64,000 bases of DNA from Bacteroidales bacterium (GTDB lineage: Bacteria > Bacteroidota > Bacteroidia > Bacteroidales > Tenuifilaceae): positions 35,496 to 99,495 of the forward strand of contig RPRQ01000008.1 of the NCBI GenBank assembly GCA_003818205.1. Reading direction: 5' to 3'. The position numbers were made by a program, and so were the translations under genes. Positions 17,986 through 26,232 of this stretch are shown piece after piece. Below the pieces are notes generated by a model. That model was not told where the DNA came from, did not search any database, and was given only the letters and a program-made list of their open reading frames with translations. Within the stretch, counting starts at the first letter, position 1. Each line of letters opens with the position of its first letter.

Positions 17986-18627
17986 ATGGAGCATACAAAA
18001 CTTCTAAGAACCGCACTAATCCTTGCAATAATAACCGTTGTGTATAATATTGCCGAAGGAATATTTTCCGTTTACTTCGGGGCTAGCGATGAAACCCTTG
18101 CCCTGTTGGGCTTTGGGATTGATAGCTTTGTGGAGGTAATTTCAGGGATTGGAGTTCTCCATATGGTAATTCGAATGCAACATTCAAGTGCCGAAACCTA
18201 CGATAAATTTGAAAGACAGGCACTAAGAATTACAGGAACTGCATTCTATTTGTTGACAGCGGGTTTGATTGTTGGCTCAGTTTTAAACATTATAAAAGGC
18301 CTTAAGCCAGAAACTACCATTGCAGGGATAATCATCTCATCAATATCGATTATTACTATGTTCTTTCTGATGAAAGCAAAGCTGAGCATTGGAAAAAAAC
18401 TTAATTCCGATGCAATAATTGCCGATGCAAACTGTACAAAGACCTGTTTTTACCTATCGTTCATTTTGCTAGGGTCGAGTTTGCTTTACCATTTCTTTGG
18501 CATTGCTTGGTTTGATATAATCGGCTCGTTGGGAATTGCATGGTTTGCCTTTACCGAGGGACGCGAAGCGTTTGAAAAATCGAAAGCCGAGAAGATGGGA
18601 TGTGCCTGCGGATGCCATTCAACCTAA
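17986..18627 (+). CDS. CDF-like cation transporter lacking the C-terminal domain, Cys-rich tail
   Basis: This 213-residue protein has about six hydrophobic helices resembling the membrane half of CDF transporters ('LLGFGIDSFVEVISGIGVLH' in TM2, an acidic site as in the family). It lacks the roughly 90-residue cytoplasmic CDF domain. A cysteine/histidine-rich tail 'GCACGCHST' could bind metal. It follows czcD by 22 bp and is the last transporter of the cluster. Truncated CDF-like proteins of this kind are annotated as cation transporters; direction and metal are unknown. Confidence 0.8.
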   Translation: MEHTKLLRTALILAIITVVYNIAEGIFSVYFGASDETLALLGFGIDSFVEVISGIGVLHMVIRMQHSSAETYDKFERQALRITGTAFYLLTAGLIVGSVLNIIKGLKPETTIAGIIISSISIITMFFLMKAKLSIGKKLNSDAIIADANCTKTCFYLSFILLGSSLLYHFFGIAWFDIIGSLGIAWFAFTEGREAFEKSKAEKMGCACGCHST

Positions 18628-18688
18628 ACGCAAAGACACAACAACGCTAAGAAATAATTATCGGTGATTATCTGTTAAATCCGTGTCA

Positions 18689-18714
18689 TTTGTGTTCCAT
18701 TTTTTTTATATTTG
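18689..18714 (+). promoter_or_regulatory. Possible promoter of the 59-residue winged-helix gene
   Basis: TATATTTG (18707-18714) fits the Bacteroidota -7 pattern and a TTTG lies 14 bp upstream (18689-18692), closer than usual. The box ends 22 bp before the start codon, so the small gene may have its own promoter. Confidence 0.35.
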
Positions 18715-18736
18715 AAATCATTCTAAATCAATAACT

Positions 18737-18916
18737 ATGGAAACAACTGATAAAGTACTGAATACCCTGAAGATTTCAGGTAAACCCATGAAAGCTGGGG
18801 AAATAGCCGATGCTTCTGGGGCCGATAAAAAAGATGTTGAAAAGGCAATTAAAAAACTTGTAGCAGAGAGTAAACTACACTCCCCTACACGTTGCTTTTA
18901 CGATATTAAGAAATAG
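18737..18916 (+). CDS. 59-residue winged-helix DNA-binding protein
   Basis: A short gene reads METTDKVLNTLK... to ...FYDIKK (59 residues, TAG stop). The pattern 'KPMKAGEIADASGADKKDVE' (17-36) followed by 'AIKKLVAESKLHSP' (37-50) is that of a minimal winged helix-turn-helix, with a recognition helix and a wing ending in 'PTRCFYDIKK'. Such mini-wHTH proteins are widespread in anaerobes and usually lack a known role. It stands downstream of the metal efflux cluster and could regulate it, but there are no clear metal ligands apart from one Cys and one His. The coding call is good; the function is inference. Confidence 0.75.
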   Translation: METTDKVLNTLKISGKPMKAGEIADASGADKKDVEKAIKKLVAESKLHSPTRCFYDIKK

Positions 18917-19280
18917 TTAGTGTAGCAATTAAATAGATTCTTCTTTGTGTCCTTAATAGTATTGAAGGGCACAAGGTAATTCTTACTGCAATTTAAAGTA
19001 CTTTGATACGCATATTAAGAAATTGTTTAGGTTTTAAAATATAAAAAACATTAACCACAACTTGTACTGCTTAAAACGGGAGAGTAAAATGAGTAAAGAA
19101 CAGGGTGTTGAATATTATCATTCAGGTTCGTATCATTCTCCTTTTTGAAACATTTAAAGTTTTAGTAAGATTTCACTTTGCTCCCTCTACCTACCCTGCC
19201 TACCGGCAGGAGAATTAATTTTTTTTAAAATTATACCCATAATTATCAGAAATTTATTTCAAATTAAAAAAATCAAAACA
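18917..19280. other. Intergenic gap with a short GC-rich repeat fragment
   Basis: Apart from a copy of the CCTGCC/GGCAGG tract at about 19188-19211, I see nothing supported. A 19-codon reading frame at 19089-19148 has a GGGAGAG sequence before it, but it is too short to call. Confidence 0.4.
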
Positions 19281-20291
19281 ATGAATCCTAAAATGTTAAT
19301 TAAATCAATTCTGATCCTTTGTTTTATTGCTGGATGCAGTAAAGAGGAAAACAAACAAGAAATAACTAAAATAACAACTCCGAATTCAGGTATCAGCGGA
19401 ATTCAAAAAGTTGATGAGTTTCCCTTCTATGTGATGTACTACAGCGACGATTATCATTTTGATGATTACCTAGAAACTGGAGCCTATCCTGTTTTTGCTC
19501 AGAACTATAGTATTAACGAGGCTAATTCTTGGGGTTGCACCTGCTTTGCGGCAATGTGTAACAGCAATACATCTTTCTTCGGTCGAAACTTCGATTGGCA
19601 CGATTGTATCCCTATGCTTCTAATTACTAACCCTGAAAATGGCTACTCATCAGTTTCGATGGTTGACCTCGAATATTTGGGTTTTACAAGAAACAATTTA
19701 CCCGATAATCCTTCAACCAATCAACGATTAAGCAGGTCACCTTACTTACCATTTGATGGGATGAACGAAAAAGGGGTTGCCATAGGCATGATGGCAATTG
19801 AAGCAGCGAATTGCAGTGTAGATCCGTCCAAGGTTACCATTGAAGAACTCGAAGTAATTCGCTTAGTATTAGATTATGCAGCTTCGGTTGACGAGGCTAT
19901 ACAACTTATAGGTAAATATAACATACGGTTTACCGATCCTCCTATTCACTATATGATTGCAGATAAATCGGGAGAATCTGCAATCATTGAATTCGTTAAT
20001 GGCGAAATGAAAGTAATACCAAATAATAATCCTTGGCAAGTATGCACAAACTTTATTGTTACTGGAACAAGCGCTCCAAATAATGTTAGCTGCTGGAGGT
20101 ATAATAAAGTTCACTCTGAATTAAAGGACAATCAAGGCATAATTAATCTTAATGAGGCCTTTAAACTTGTCGAGGATGTTTCACAATCAAATACAATCTG
20201 GTCAATGGTTTATGACCTAAATAATTGTACAGTAAACGTTTCTTTATCAAGAGGGTATTCACATTGGTATCAGTATAACTTTGCACTTTGA
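19281..20291 (+). CDS. Ntn-type linear amide C-N hydrolase (choloylglycine hydrolase-like), lipoprotein
   Basis: Members of this Ntn-hydrolase group (bile salt hydrolase, penicillin acylase, acid ceramidase-like) cleave amide bonds with an N-terminal cysteine. The 336-residue protein has a lipobox (IAGC, Cys19), then 'SWGCTCFAAMCNSNTSFFGR' (83-102) followed by N-F-D-W. C86 or C88 with T87 is the likely nucleophile region, and R102/D105 match the conserved R and D. The nucleophile is about 65 residues into the mature lipoprotein, so either an internal processing step is needed or the exposed N-terminus is not required. The substrate is unknown; bile salts cannot be assumed. A terminator follows. 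Confidence 0.8.
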   Translation: MNPKMLIKSILILCFIAGCSKEENKQEITKITTPNSGISGIQKVDEFPFYVMYYSDDYHFDDYLETGAYPVFAQNYSINEANSWGCTCFAAMCNSNTSFFGRNFDWHDCIPMLLITNPENGYSSVSMVDLEYLGFTRNNLPDNPSTNQRLSRSPYLPFDGMNEKGVAIGMMAIEAANCSVDPSKVTIEELEVIRLVLDYAASVDEAIQLIGKYNIRFTDPPIHYMIADKSGESAIIEFVNGEMKVIPNNNPWQVCTNFIVTGTSAPNNVSCWRYNKVHSELKDNQGIINLNEAFKLVEDVSQSNTIWSMVYDLNNCTVNVSLSRGYSHWYQYNFAL

Positions 20292-20298
20292 ACATTTC

Positions 20299-20321
20299 AA
20301 CCCCGAGAATTCGGGGTTTTT
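20299..20321 (+). terminator. Terminator of the Ntn hydrolase gene
   Basis: A perfect 6-bp GC-rich stem CCCCGA / TCGGGG with a 4-base loop is followed by TTTTTA, 8 bp after the stop codon. Confidence 0.85.
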
Positions 20322-20415
20322 ATTGTTAAACCATTATTTAGCTTTAAAATCAAATCAATAATTAAGTCAACTTGAATGTTTTACATCGAAATATTGCTAA
20401 ACAAAATAGAAAATC

Positions 20416-21366
20416 ATGAATCAACTAAAGGTTGCCTTAGCCCAAATATCTCCGGTATGGTTGAATAGGGAGAAAACCCTTAAGAAAATCGAATCATCAA
20501 TTTCAGATGCAATAAAGCAGAATTGCGAACTTATTGTATTCGGAGAGGCATTGCTACCCGGTTATCCCTTCTGGATATCGTTAACCAATGGCGCTGAGTG
20601 GAATTCTAGAATTCAGAAAGAACTTCATGCCCATTATATTCGAAACTCAATTCAGATTGAAGCAGGAGAACTTGATTCTATATGCAAACTTGCGAAAAAA
20701 GGTAAGATTGCCATTTATCTTGGCATGATAGAGCGAGCTAAAAACCGGGGGGGACATAGCCTTTACTGCTCATTGGTTTATATCAATCAGCTGGGTGAAA
20801 TAAAATCGGTGCACCGAAAGTTGCAACCTACGTACGACGAACGTCTAACCTGGTCGCCAGGTGATGGGAATGGGCTGCAAGTACACCCATTGAAGCAATT
20901 CACAATTGGCGGCTTAAACTGCTGGGAGAATTGGATGCCTTTGCCGAGAACAGCACTTTACGCAATGGGTGAAGATCTGCATGTAGCTGTTTGGCCAGGA
21001 GGCGATCATAACACACAGGACATTACAAGGTTTATCGCCAAGGAATCACGCTCATTCGTAATTTCTGTTTCAGCATTAATGACCACCAAAGACTTCCCCA
21101 AGGATACTCCTCATCTTGATAAGATACTAGAAAAAGCGCCAAAGATATTAGAGAATGGCGGTTCGTGTATCGCCGGACCCGATGGCGAATGGATTGTAAG
21201 CCCTGTTATCAATAAAGAAGGATTAATTATAGCAACCTTAGATTTCAATAGAGTGCTCGAAGAGCGTCAGAATTTTGATGTGGTAGGACACTACTCCCGC
21301 CCCGATGTAACTCAGCTAATCGTCAATAGGCAAAGGCAATCGATTATAGATTTGAAGAACGAATAA
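20416..21366 (+). CDS. Nitrilase-family carbon-nitrogen hydrolase
   Basis: Nitrilase-superfamily enzymes hydrolyse nitriles or amides through a Glu-Lys-Cys triad. All three are visible in this 316-residue protein: E44 in 'VFGEALLPGYP', K135 in 'HRKLQPTYDERLTWSPGDG', and C169 in 'GGLNCWENWMPL'. The 'HRKLQPTYDERLTW' and 'CWENWMPLPR' blocks are those of true (branch 1) nitrilases and cyanide-degrading relatives rather than of biotinidase- or amidase-type branches. It is cytoplasmic. It stands alone after a terminator, 124 bp downstream of the Ntn hydrolase. The natural substrate is unknown. Confidence 0.9.
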   Translation: MNQLKVALAQISPVWLNREKTLKKIESSISDAIKQNCELIVFGEALLPGYPFWISLTNGAEWNSRIQKELHAHYIRNSIQIEAGELDSICKLAKKGKIAIYLGMIERAKNRGGHSLYCSLVYINQLGEIKSVHRKLQPTYDERLTWSPGDGNGLQVHPLKQFTIGGLNCWENWMPLPRTALYAMGEDLHVAVWPGGDHNTQDITRFIAKESRSFVISVSALMTTKDFPKDTPHLDKILEKAPKILENGGSCIAGPDGEWIVSPVINKEGLIIATLDFNRVLEERQNFDVVGHYSRPDVTQLIVNRQRQSIIDLKNE

Positions 21367-21421
21367 AAGTATTTGGTAGATTTGGTATTGTTTTAATAAA
21401 TTAGGGCATTAATCTGTGCAT

Positions 21422-21928
21422 ATGGAAACAATCAAAACATACGATAGATTCCCTTCTTGGATTGTAGCTACATCCAACCTGCTATCATTACTAATTTATG
21501 GTTTAGGATTTGCAATTCTACTTCTTATCAATACTCTTTTGGCTTCAATTTATCTGGCTTTTGTTCTATCACTTGAGATTAGAATAATAAGAAATCATTG
21601 TATCAATTGCTACTACTATGGAAAAACCTGCGGTTTTGGCAAGGGAAGGATTAGCGCATTGCTATTCAAAAAGGGTGATTCATCGAGATTCTGTACAATG
21701 AAAATCACCTGGAAAGATATGATTCCAGATATGCTCGTGGTCATTATCCCTCTTATAGTTGGAATTATACTACTGATTAAAGATTTTGACTATAAAATTC
21801 TGATTGCAATTGCCCTTCTACTGTTTTTAGCAACTATGGGAAATGGATTTGTAAGAGGTACTCTAACTTGTAAATACTGCAAACAAAGAGAAATTGGCTG
21901 TCCTGCTGATAAACTTTTTAATAAGTAA
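21422..21928 (+). CDS. Cys-rich membrane protein of unknown function
   Basis: From the ATG at 21422 (a GTG two codons earlier is also open) this is 168 residues. It has two N-terminal helices (about 18-55) and two more (about 105-145). Two cysteine clusters face the same side: 'NHCINCYYYGKTCGFGKGR' (about 60-78, plus C near 94) and a C-terminal 'CKYCKQREIGCPADKLF'. The CxxC and CxxxxxC spacing suggests a metal or iron-sulfur site. I do not recognise a named family. It is 55 bp downstream of the nitrilase gene and may be co-transcribed with it. Confidence 0.7.
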   Translation: METIKTYDRFPSWIVATSNLLSLLIYGLGFAILLLINTLLASIYLAFVLSLEIRIIRNHCINCYYYGKTCGFGKGRISALLFKKGDSSRFCTMKITWKDMIPDMLVVIIPLIVGIILLIKDFDYKILIAIALLLFLATMGNGFVRGTLTCKYCKQREIGCPADKLFNK

Positions 21929-22263
21929 AAAATAACATTATTTACATTTCACAACAAGGGGAAAGTGCATTTCAGGTATTTTATTATAGTAATTAATTTT
22001 AAAGCACCAGATGGAGAAAAGATTTTCAAAAATCTGTTTAAAATTTACGACAAAAACTAAAAACGTATGGAATGTAAGACCAAATCCAAATGATTATAGG
22101 ATATTGACAATTGGAGTAGTGTATATAATTACCAACCGCTAACAATTGCTAAACTACTGTGGCTGATAATGCTTTGATAATTCTCCCCTTTTGGGTAGTT
22201 TTTACCACCAAATTTTCCGCTATGGATTTCATCATCAACTAATATTGGGGCATAGATTAAATA
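21929..22263. other. Intergenic gap without recognisable feature
   Basis: AT-rich sequence between the Cys-rich membrane protein and a palindromic repeat. I find no reading frame, RNA structure or terminator that I can defend. Confidence 0.4.
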
Positions 22264-22425
22264 ATAAAGAGGGTGTCTAAAAAGACCATTTCACGCAAAG
22301 AACGCTAAGATTTTCGCTAAGAACGCAAAGTAAATATAGTTACTAATCAATGCTTTGCGGTCTTTGCGTTTTCACTTTGTGGTCTTTGCGAGAAACTATG
22401 ATTGACTTTTGAGACAGCCTCTTTA
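22264..22425. repeat. 162-bp MITE-like palindromic element
   Basis: The ends are imperfect inverted repeats of about 21 bp: left 'taaagagggtgtctaaaaag' (from 22265) and right, read on the complement, 'taaagaggctgtctcaaaag'. Inside is a second inverted arrangement of 'cgcaaag' units on the left and 'ctttgcg' units on the right. It has no coding capacity. Its length and ends are typical of a miniature inverted-repeat transposable element, and it sits 25 bp past the stop of the caspase-like gene. Confidence 0.65.
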
Positions 22426-22449
22426 CTTTGTTGTAATTATTTTAAAATA

Positions 22450-23295
22450 CTATAAATTAAAACTACCAGTATAAGAATCTTTATACGATGGAGCAACGCT
22501 TACACCATGAGAGCTTGCCCATGATTTCATCTGAGTACAAGCGTAGCTGCAATCGTTCTCAACATAAATATAGCCCATTGAATCGAACCCTTTCATTTGA
22601 TAGTAAGTAAACACGCCATTTTTCATTGTGGCATCACCATCATAAGAATATATTGTTGTATTTGATGCAACAGCAATAATTCTGCCTGTAGCGTTAAGGC
22701 TTGTAGCCATGGCTCCTATCTGGCAAGCATCGAAACTAAAAAACATCTTTGTGCTTTTTGCACCAGAAAATTTTGTTTTAAAATAGGAACTACTAATGTA
22801 GTATAAATCAGTTGAAATTATATTCCCGCTGCTACCATGACCGGAATAAATAAAAGTAATTTCGTTACCTGCTATTGCCTTGCTTGCAAGTGTAGTTAAT
22901 GCAGATTGAATAGCATTTTTTGTTGCTGCCAAATCGATTAAAGAAGTAACAGTGTAACCTTCTGCCACCAAACGAGCTTTCCAATCGATAGCATCATCAT
23001 CGCAATACTGAAGGTCATTTGCTGTACCTGAATAGTTCGAAATACCAATAACCAATGCGTACTTCACACCTTTTTCGGCATTTTCAAGAAGTTTCACAGG
23101 CTCGGTTTCAGTAATCTGGTGCAACGCTATTACATCAGCAGGTCTGTTATCCAATGTGGCAAAATCAGGTCTTACACTAAATGAAGTTTGCTCTTCATTT
23201 ACTGGATTAAAATCATCCTTTTTAGAACAACCGATTAGGGTTAAAACTGCAAGTAATGCAACAAATGCTAGTTTTGTCAATTTTTGAATTTTCAT
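22450..23295 (-). CDS. Caspase-family (C14) peptidase lipoprotein
   Basis: This 281-residue protein has a lipoprotein signal (lipobox LIGC, Cys23) and then a caspase/metacaspase p20-like domain. The catalytic dyad is visible: H153 in 'FIYSGHGSSG' and C191 in 'FSFDACQIGAM'. The domain start 'YALVIGISNYSGTANDLQYC' (79-98) is the usual caspase-fold beginning. Family members cut after Arg/Lys or Asp and are self-processed; here the enzyme would be tethered to the outer or inner membrane. It stands alone next to a repeat element. The target is unknown; no EACxDE-type defence partner is nearby. Confidence 0.88.
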   Translation of the reverse strand: MKIQKLTKLAFVALLAVLTLIGCSKKDDFNPVNEEQTSFSVRPDFATLDNRPADVIALHQITETEPVKLLENAEKGVKYALVIGISNYSGTANDLQYCDDDAIDWKARLVAEGYTVTSLIDLAATKNAIQSALTTLASKAIAGNEITFIYSGHGSSGNIISTDLYYISSSYFKTKFSGAKSTKMFFSFDACQIGAMATSLNATGRIIAVASNTTIYSYDGDATMKNGVFTYYQMKGFDSMGYIYVENDCSYACTQMKSWASSHGVSVAPSYKDSYTGSFNL

Positions 23296-23545
23296 AATAA
23301 ATTTAGTTTAGGTTAGTTTGTAAAATCACTTTTTACATTTCCAAATGTCAACCATTCCTAAATCAAAGTCAATAGTGTCTCAATAATAATCAATTAAAAA
23401 ACAAATACAAATAAATACATATCACTTGCTTATTGATACTTAAAAGTGTTTTACAAATAGTAATAATAATGAAAATCCAATAAATATAGTTTTAATCTAT
23501 AAAATTTTTCATACCCGGTTATTAAAGATTGAGGATTTACTAATC

Positions 23546-24538
23546 TTATAAATCACTAAACCCAACCAGTCTTTGACTTTTCTCATCCCACAACCGTAGC
23601 CTTAACGACTTTAAACTCGAAAAGAAAGTAATTGGCTTTATGTCATGAAAAATTGAGTTCTCCCGATGGCATTTGGCCAACTTATAGTTTGGAATCTTAG
23701 GGCTAAGATGATGAATATGATGAAACCCGATATTCCCCGTAAACCATTGAAGTATAAAAGGAAGTTTAAAATATGAACTACCCTGAAGGGCAATCGTTTT
23801 ATAGTCCCACTTATCCGAACGTTCCCATTGGACCGAATCGTACTGATGCTGAACATAGAACAACCAAACCCCATGAACCGATGAAATATATGTAATAGGA
23901 AGTTGAATAAGCAAATACTCTCTCCATCCAATTGCCCACATCATAAGCAGAACCATCGATGCAATAGCAATATTTGAGAGGTGAAGATAGAGATGATCCT
24001 TAGGCTTCATATAGGTTTTGGGTAAACGATACTGAATAATAAACAGAAGCATTGGGGCAAAACCTATCAAAAAAATTGGGTTTCGGTATAAACGGTAAAC
24101 AAACTTCCTCCACTTCGTTAACCTCATATACTCCTCAATGGTCAAGGTATTAACATCCCCAACACCACGTTTATCGAGATTACCAACAGTAGCATGATGC
24201 TCCTGATGATCGTGGTGCCAACGATGGTAAGGGGTAAAAGAGAGTAAGCCCAGCGGGATTCCAACCATTCTATTCAGCAAATCGGACTTAAAAAAAGAAC
24301 CATGTCCACAATCGTGGAAAATAATAAAAATCCTCACCAGAAAACCCGCAGCAAAAACCGAAAGCAGTAGCGTTAACCAGTACGATATCTCTAGGCTATA
24401 TACCATTAAACCCCAAAGCAAAATGTATGGAACAACCGAATTAACCACCTGAACCCAGCTCTTAAAATTACTCGGGAAGTTATATTTCATAACCACCTGA
24501 ACCCAGGTAGTTGCAGAATTATCTTTATTTAAACTCAT
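23546..24538 (-). CDS. Membrane fatty acid desaturase
   Basis: Di-iron membrane desaturases insert a double bond into acyl chains. The start at 24538 (MSLNKDNSATTW...) is preferred over an upstream ATG at 24622, because the added 28 residues are not part of the family. The 330-residue product shows the three histidine boxes: HDCGH (75-79), HRWHHDHQEHH (105-115) and HHIHH (273-277), with four membrane helices. It resembles delta-12 (acyl-lipid) type desaturases. Such enzymes use oxygen, so the host meets oxygen at least sometimes. Residues 11-33 contain the doubled segment WVQVV. Confidence 0.92.
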   Translation of the reverse strand: MSLNKDNSATTWVQVVMKYNFPSNFKSWVQVVNSVVPYILLWGLMVYSLEISYWLTLLLSVFAAGFLVRIFIIFHDCGHGSFFKSDLLNRMVGIPLGLLSFTPYHRWHHDHQEHHATVGNLDKRGVGDVNTLTIEEYMRLTKWRKFVYRLYRNPIFLIGFAPMLLFIIQYRLPKTYMKPKDHLYLHLSNIAIASMVLLMMWAIGWREYLLIQLPITYISSVHGVWLFYVQHQYDSVQWERSDKWDYKTIALQGSSYFKLPFILQWFTGNIGFHHIHHLSPKIPNYKLAKCHRENSIFHDIKPITFFSSLKSLRLRLWDEKSQRLVGFSDL

Positions 24539-24680
24539 TGTTGATTTAAGTATTAACATTAATACCTTATAAACAAATAAAAAGCGATTTTGTGCGAAAT
24601 GGAGAAATGGAAAAAACTGCATTACTACAAAGGTTGCCTTTCAGCTTTGTTATGCCAATGAATCTTGCTTATTAAACGAT

Positions 24681-25089
24681 ACTAGTGTTATGTTATATTA
24701 ACGTGAGTTCGATCTAAAAAACAATAGTAATACTTTAAATTGCAATTTGTTACAAATTATTTTATTGGTGATGGAATGAAGCCTGCCTGCCGGTAGGCAG
24801 GGAATGATGGAATAATGGGGTTTCTTCTAATATTTTTATTCCCTATCTGCCGACCTTGCTCCGCCGAAGCGGCTTCGCAGAGGCGATGCAGGCAGGCAAT
24901 GTTCCATTTTTCCATTCTTCCAATTAATCATTAAGGATATAATGTTAATAAACAAGCAGATAAATCAAATATTACATCGAACTCACGTTATATTAAGCAT
25001 GTATTATTACGTTTTTTTTAACCGACGGGTTAACCCGTCGGTATAGCCCTGAATGCTATTACATCATCGTATGATTAACATAACATTAG
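24681..25089. repeat. Palindromic repeat element E1, interrupted by another element
   Basis: The outer ends (24681-24695 and 25075-25089) are inverted copies of CTAGTGTTATGTTA with one mismatch. The right part carries a perfect 22-bp palindrome centred on GTTAAC (25021-25042). The element matches E2 at 26777-26885 in inverted orientation over about 70 bp but is broken by a 298-bp insertion at 24696-24993. Confidence 0.7.
24696..24993. mobile_element. 298-bp non-autonomous element with TTAACGTGAGTTCGAT ends
   Basis: Inverted ends TAACGTGAGTTCGAT (24699-24713) and its complement (24976-24990) are perfect over 15 bp. It sits inside repeat E1, and comparison with the uninterrupted copy E2 suggests insertion at a TA with TA duplicated. 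The interior holds CCTGCC/GGCAGG tracts (24781-24802, 24887-24898) and no gene. Related copies are at 30949, 42047 and 47090-47347. Confidence 0.7.
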
Positions 25090-25423
25090 AAGCCAAAACC
25101 AGCCTATCAGTATCGCTCTGTACTGACGAAACCAAAGAATACCGAACTAATACTTGTTAATTAAATGATAAAGCGTAAATTTGTTTAAGAATACCCTATC
25201 ATACTAATTCAACCCAACTTAAATGTATTAGTACAATTAAGACAGTTTAAGTTATTGGCGTTTAAATGGGTAACTAAGTTAATCTTGCATTATTGGAATT
25301 ATTATAACGTGGTATGACAGAGATGGAGGCTAACATAACAATAGGTAGGCTTCCCAACGCCTCAAACTACGGGAACTTTAAGGGCAAGGCTTTTGAGCAT
25401 TCACCGAGGTAATTTTGCTAAAT

Positions 25424-26059
25424 ATGAATTTAAGAATTCTACGATTCTTCTTTAAACGAAAGGGGACATACTTTCCTCGGAATTATTATTATGAAAGATT
25501 ATTTGAAAAGTACACCGATGCGACTTCTTATCTCAGCATAGTAGCTAGCGTTCAAAGTAAGCAAAATATCGTTTCCCAGAGGTTGATATCATTTAATAAA
25601 AACGAATTCAAAAACACCACAAAACAGGACGTCTATAAGCAATATGGTAAGCCAAACTATCAAATTAAAACAAATAAAGTATTAAAAACAGAATTGTTCT
25701 TTTACCGTGTGTTTATAGGTGGGCATAGAGTGAAGTTAGATTTGCATTTTTATAATAATTCATTATTCTTTTATTCCTATACATTCTCCTATCTTAGAGA
25801 GGACGAAAAATATCAGATTGTTAATTTAATAGAGAAAAAGTATCTTGACGAAAAGCCATTTGATTATAATAACTTTGTTATAATTGATGGTAAGCAGTCC
25901 ATTATAAATATTATCGACTCAATGGATTTTACTATCAATTACATTTGCTGCATTACTTCCAGTATATTTCAAAGAGTTGAAACTGCCATATCAAATGAAA
26001 AATTAGCTGCCGCAAAAAAACAAAAGATGGTTGCAGATGAATTATTTCAAAAACTTTAG
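25424..26059 (+). CDS. Orphan protein of unknown function between inverted repeats
   Basis: A 211-residue protein from the ATG at 25424 (a TTG three codons earlier is also open). It is rich in aromatic residues, Lys and Asn, with no signal peptide or membrane helix. A beta-rich middle ('GGHRVKLDLHFYNNSLFFYS') is followed by an alpha-helical, charged C-terminus ('ISNEKLAAAKKQKMVADELF'). I do not recognise a family. It lies between the inverted repeats E1 and E2 and is lower in GC than the flanking housekeeping genes, which hints at transfer. Confidence 0.6.
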   Translation: MNLRILRFFFKRKGTYFPRNYYYERLFEKYTDATSYLSIVASVQSKQNIVSQRLISFNKNEFKNTTKQDVYKQYGKPNYQIKTNKVLKTELFFYRVFIGGHRVKLDLHFYNNSLFFYSYTFSYLREDEKYQIVNLIEKKYLDEKPFDYNNFVIIDGKQSIINIIDSMDFTINYICCITSSIFQRVETAISNEKLAAAKKQKMVADELFQKL

Positions 26060-26232
26060 AATTACTTCATCAATACTAAGGAACTGTTCCAGTTTCATTT
26101 GTTTTATAATTGTATCTATTACCGTTGAGTTCTCACCTACCGTAGGGCAGGTAGTTAACATCAATACAAATAACTTAAAATTCAAATAGTTAACCATATT
26201 TTAATTGAAACTTAAACAGTCTCTTAGGTTTT

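Noticed and set aside
19089..19148. 19-codon frame after a GGGAGAG sequence
   Set aside because: Too short and without conservation evidence; a ribosome-site-like sequence is not enough.
24781..24898. Possible CRISPR array because of repeated GGCAGG units
   Set aside because: Units are palindromic, adjacent and irregular, with no uniform spacers, and no cas gene is present.
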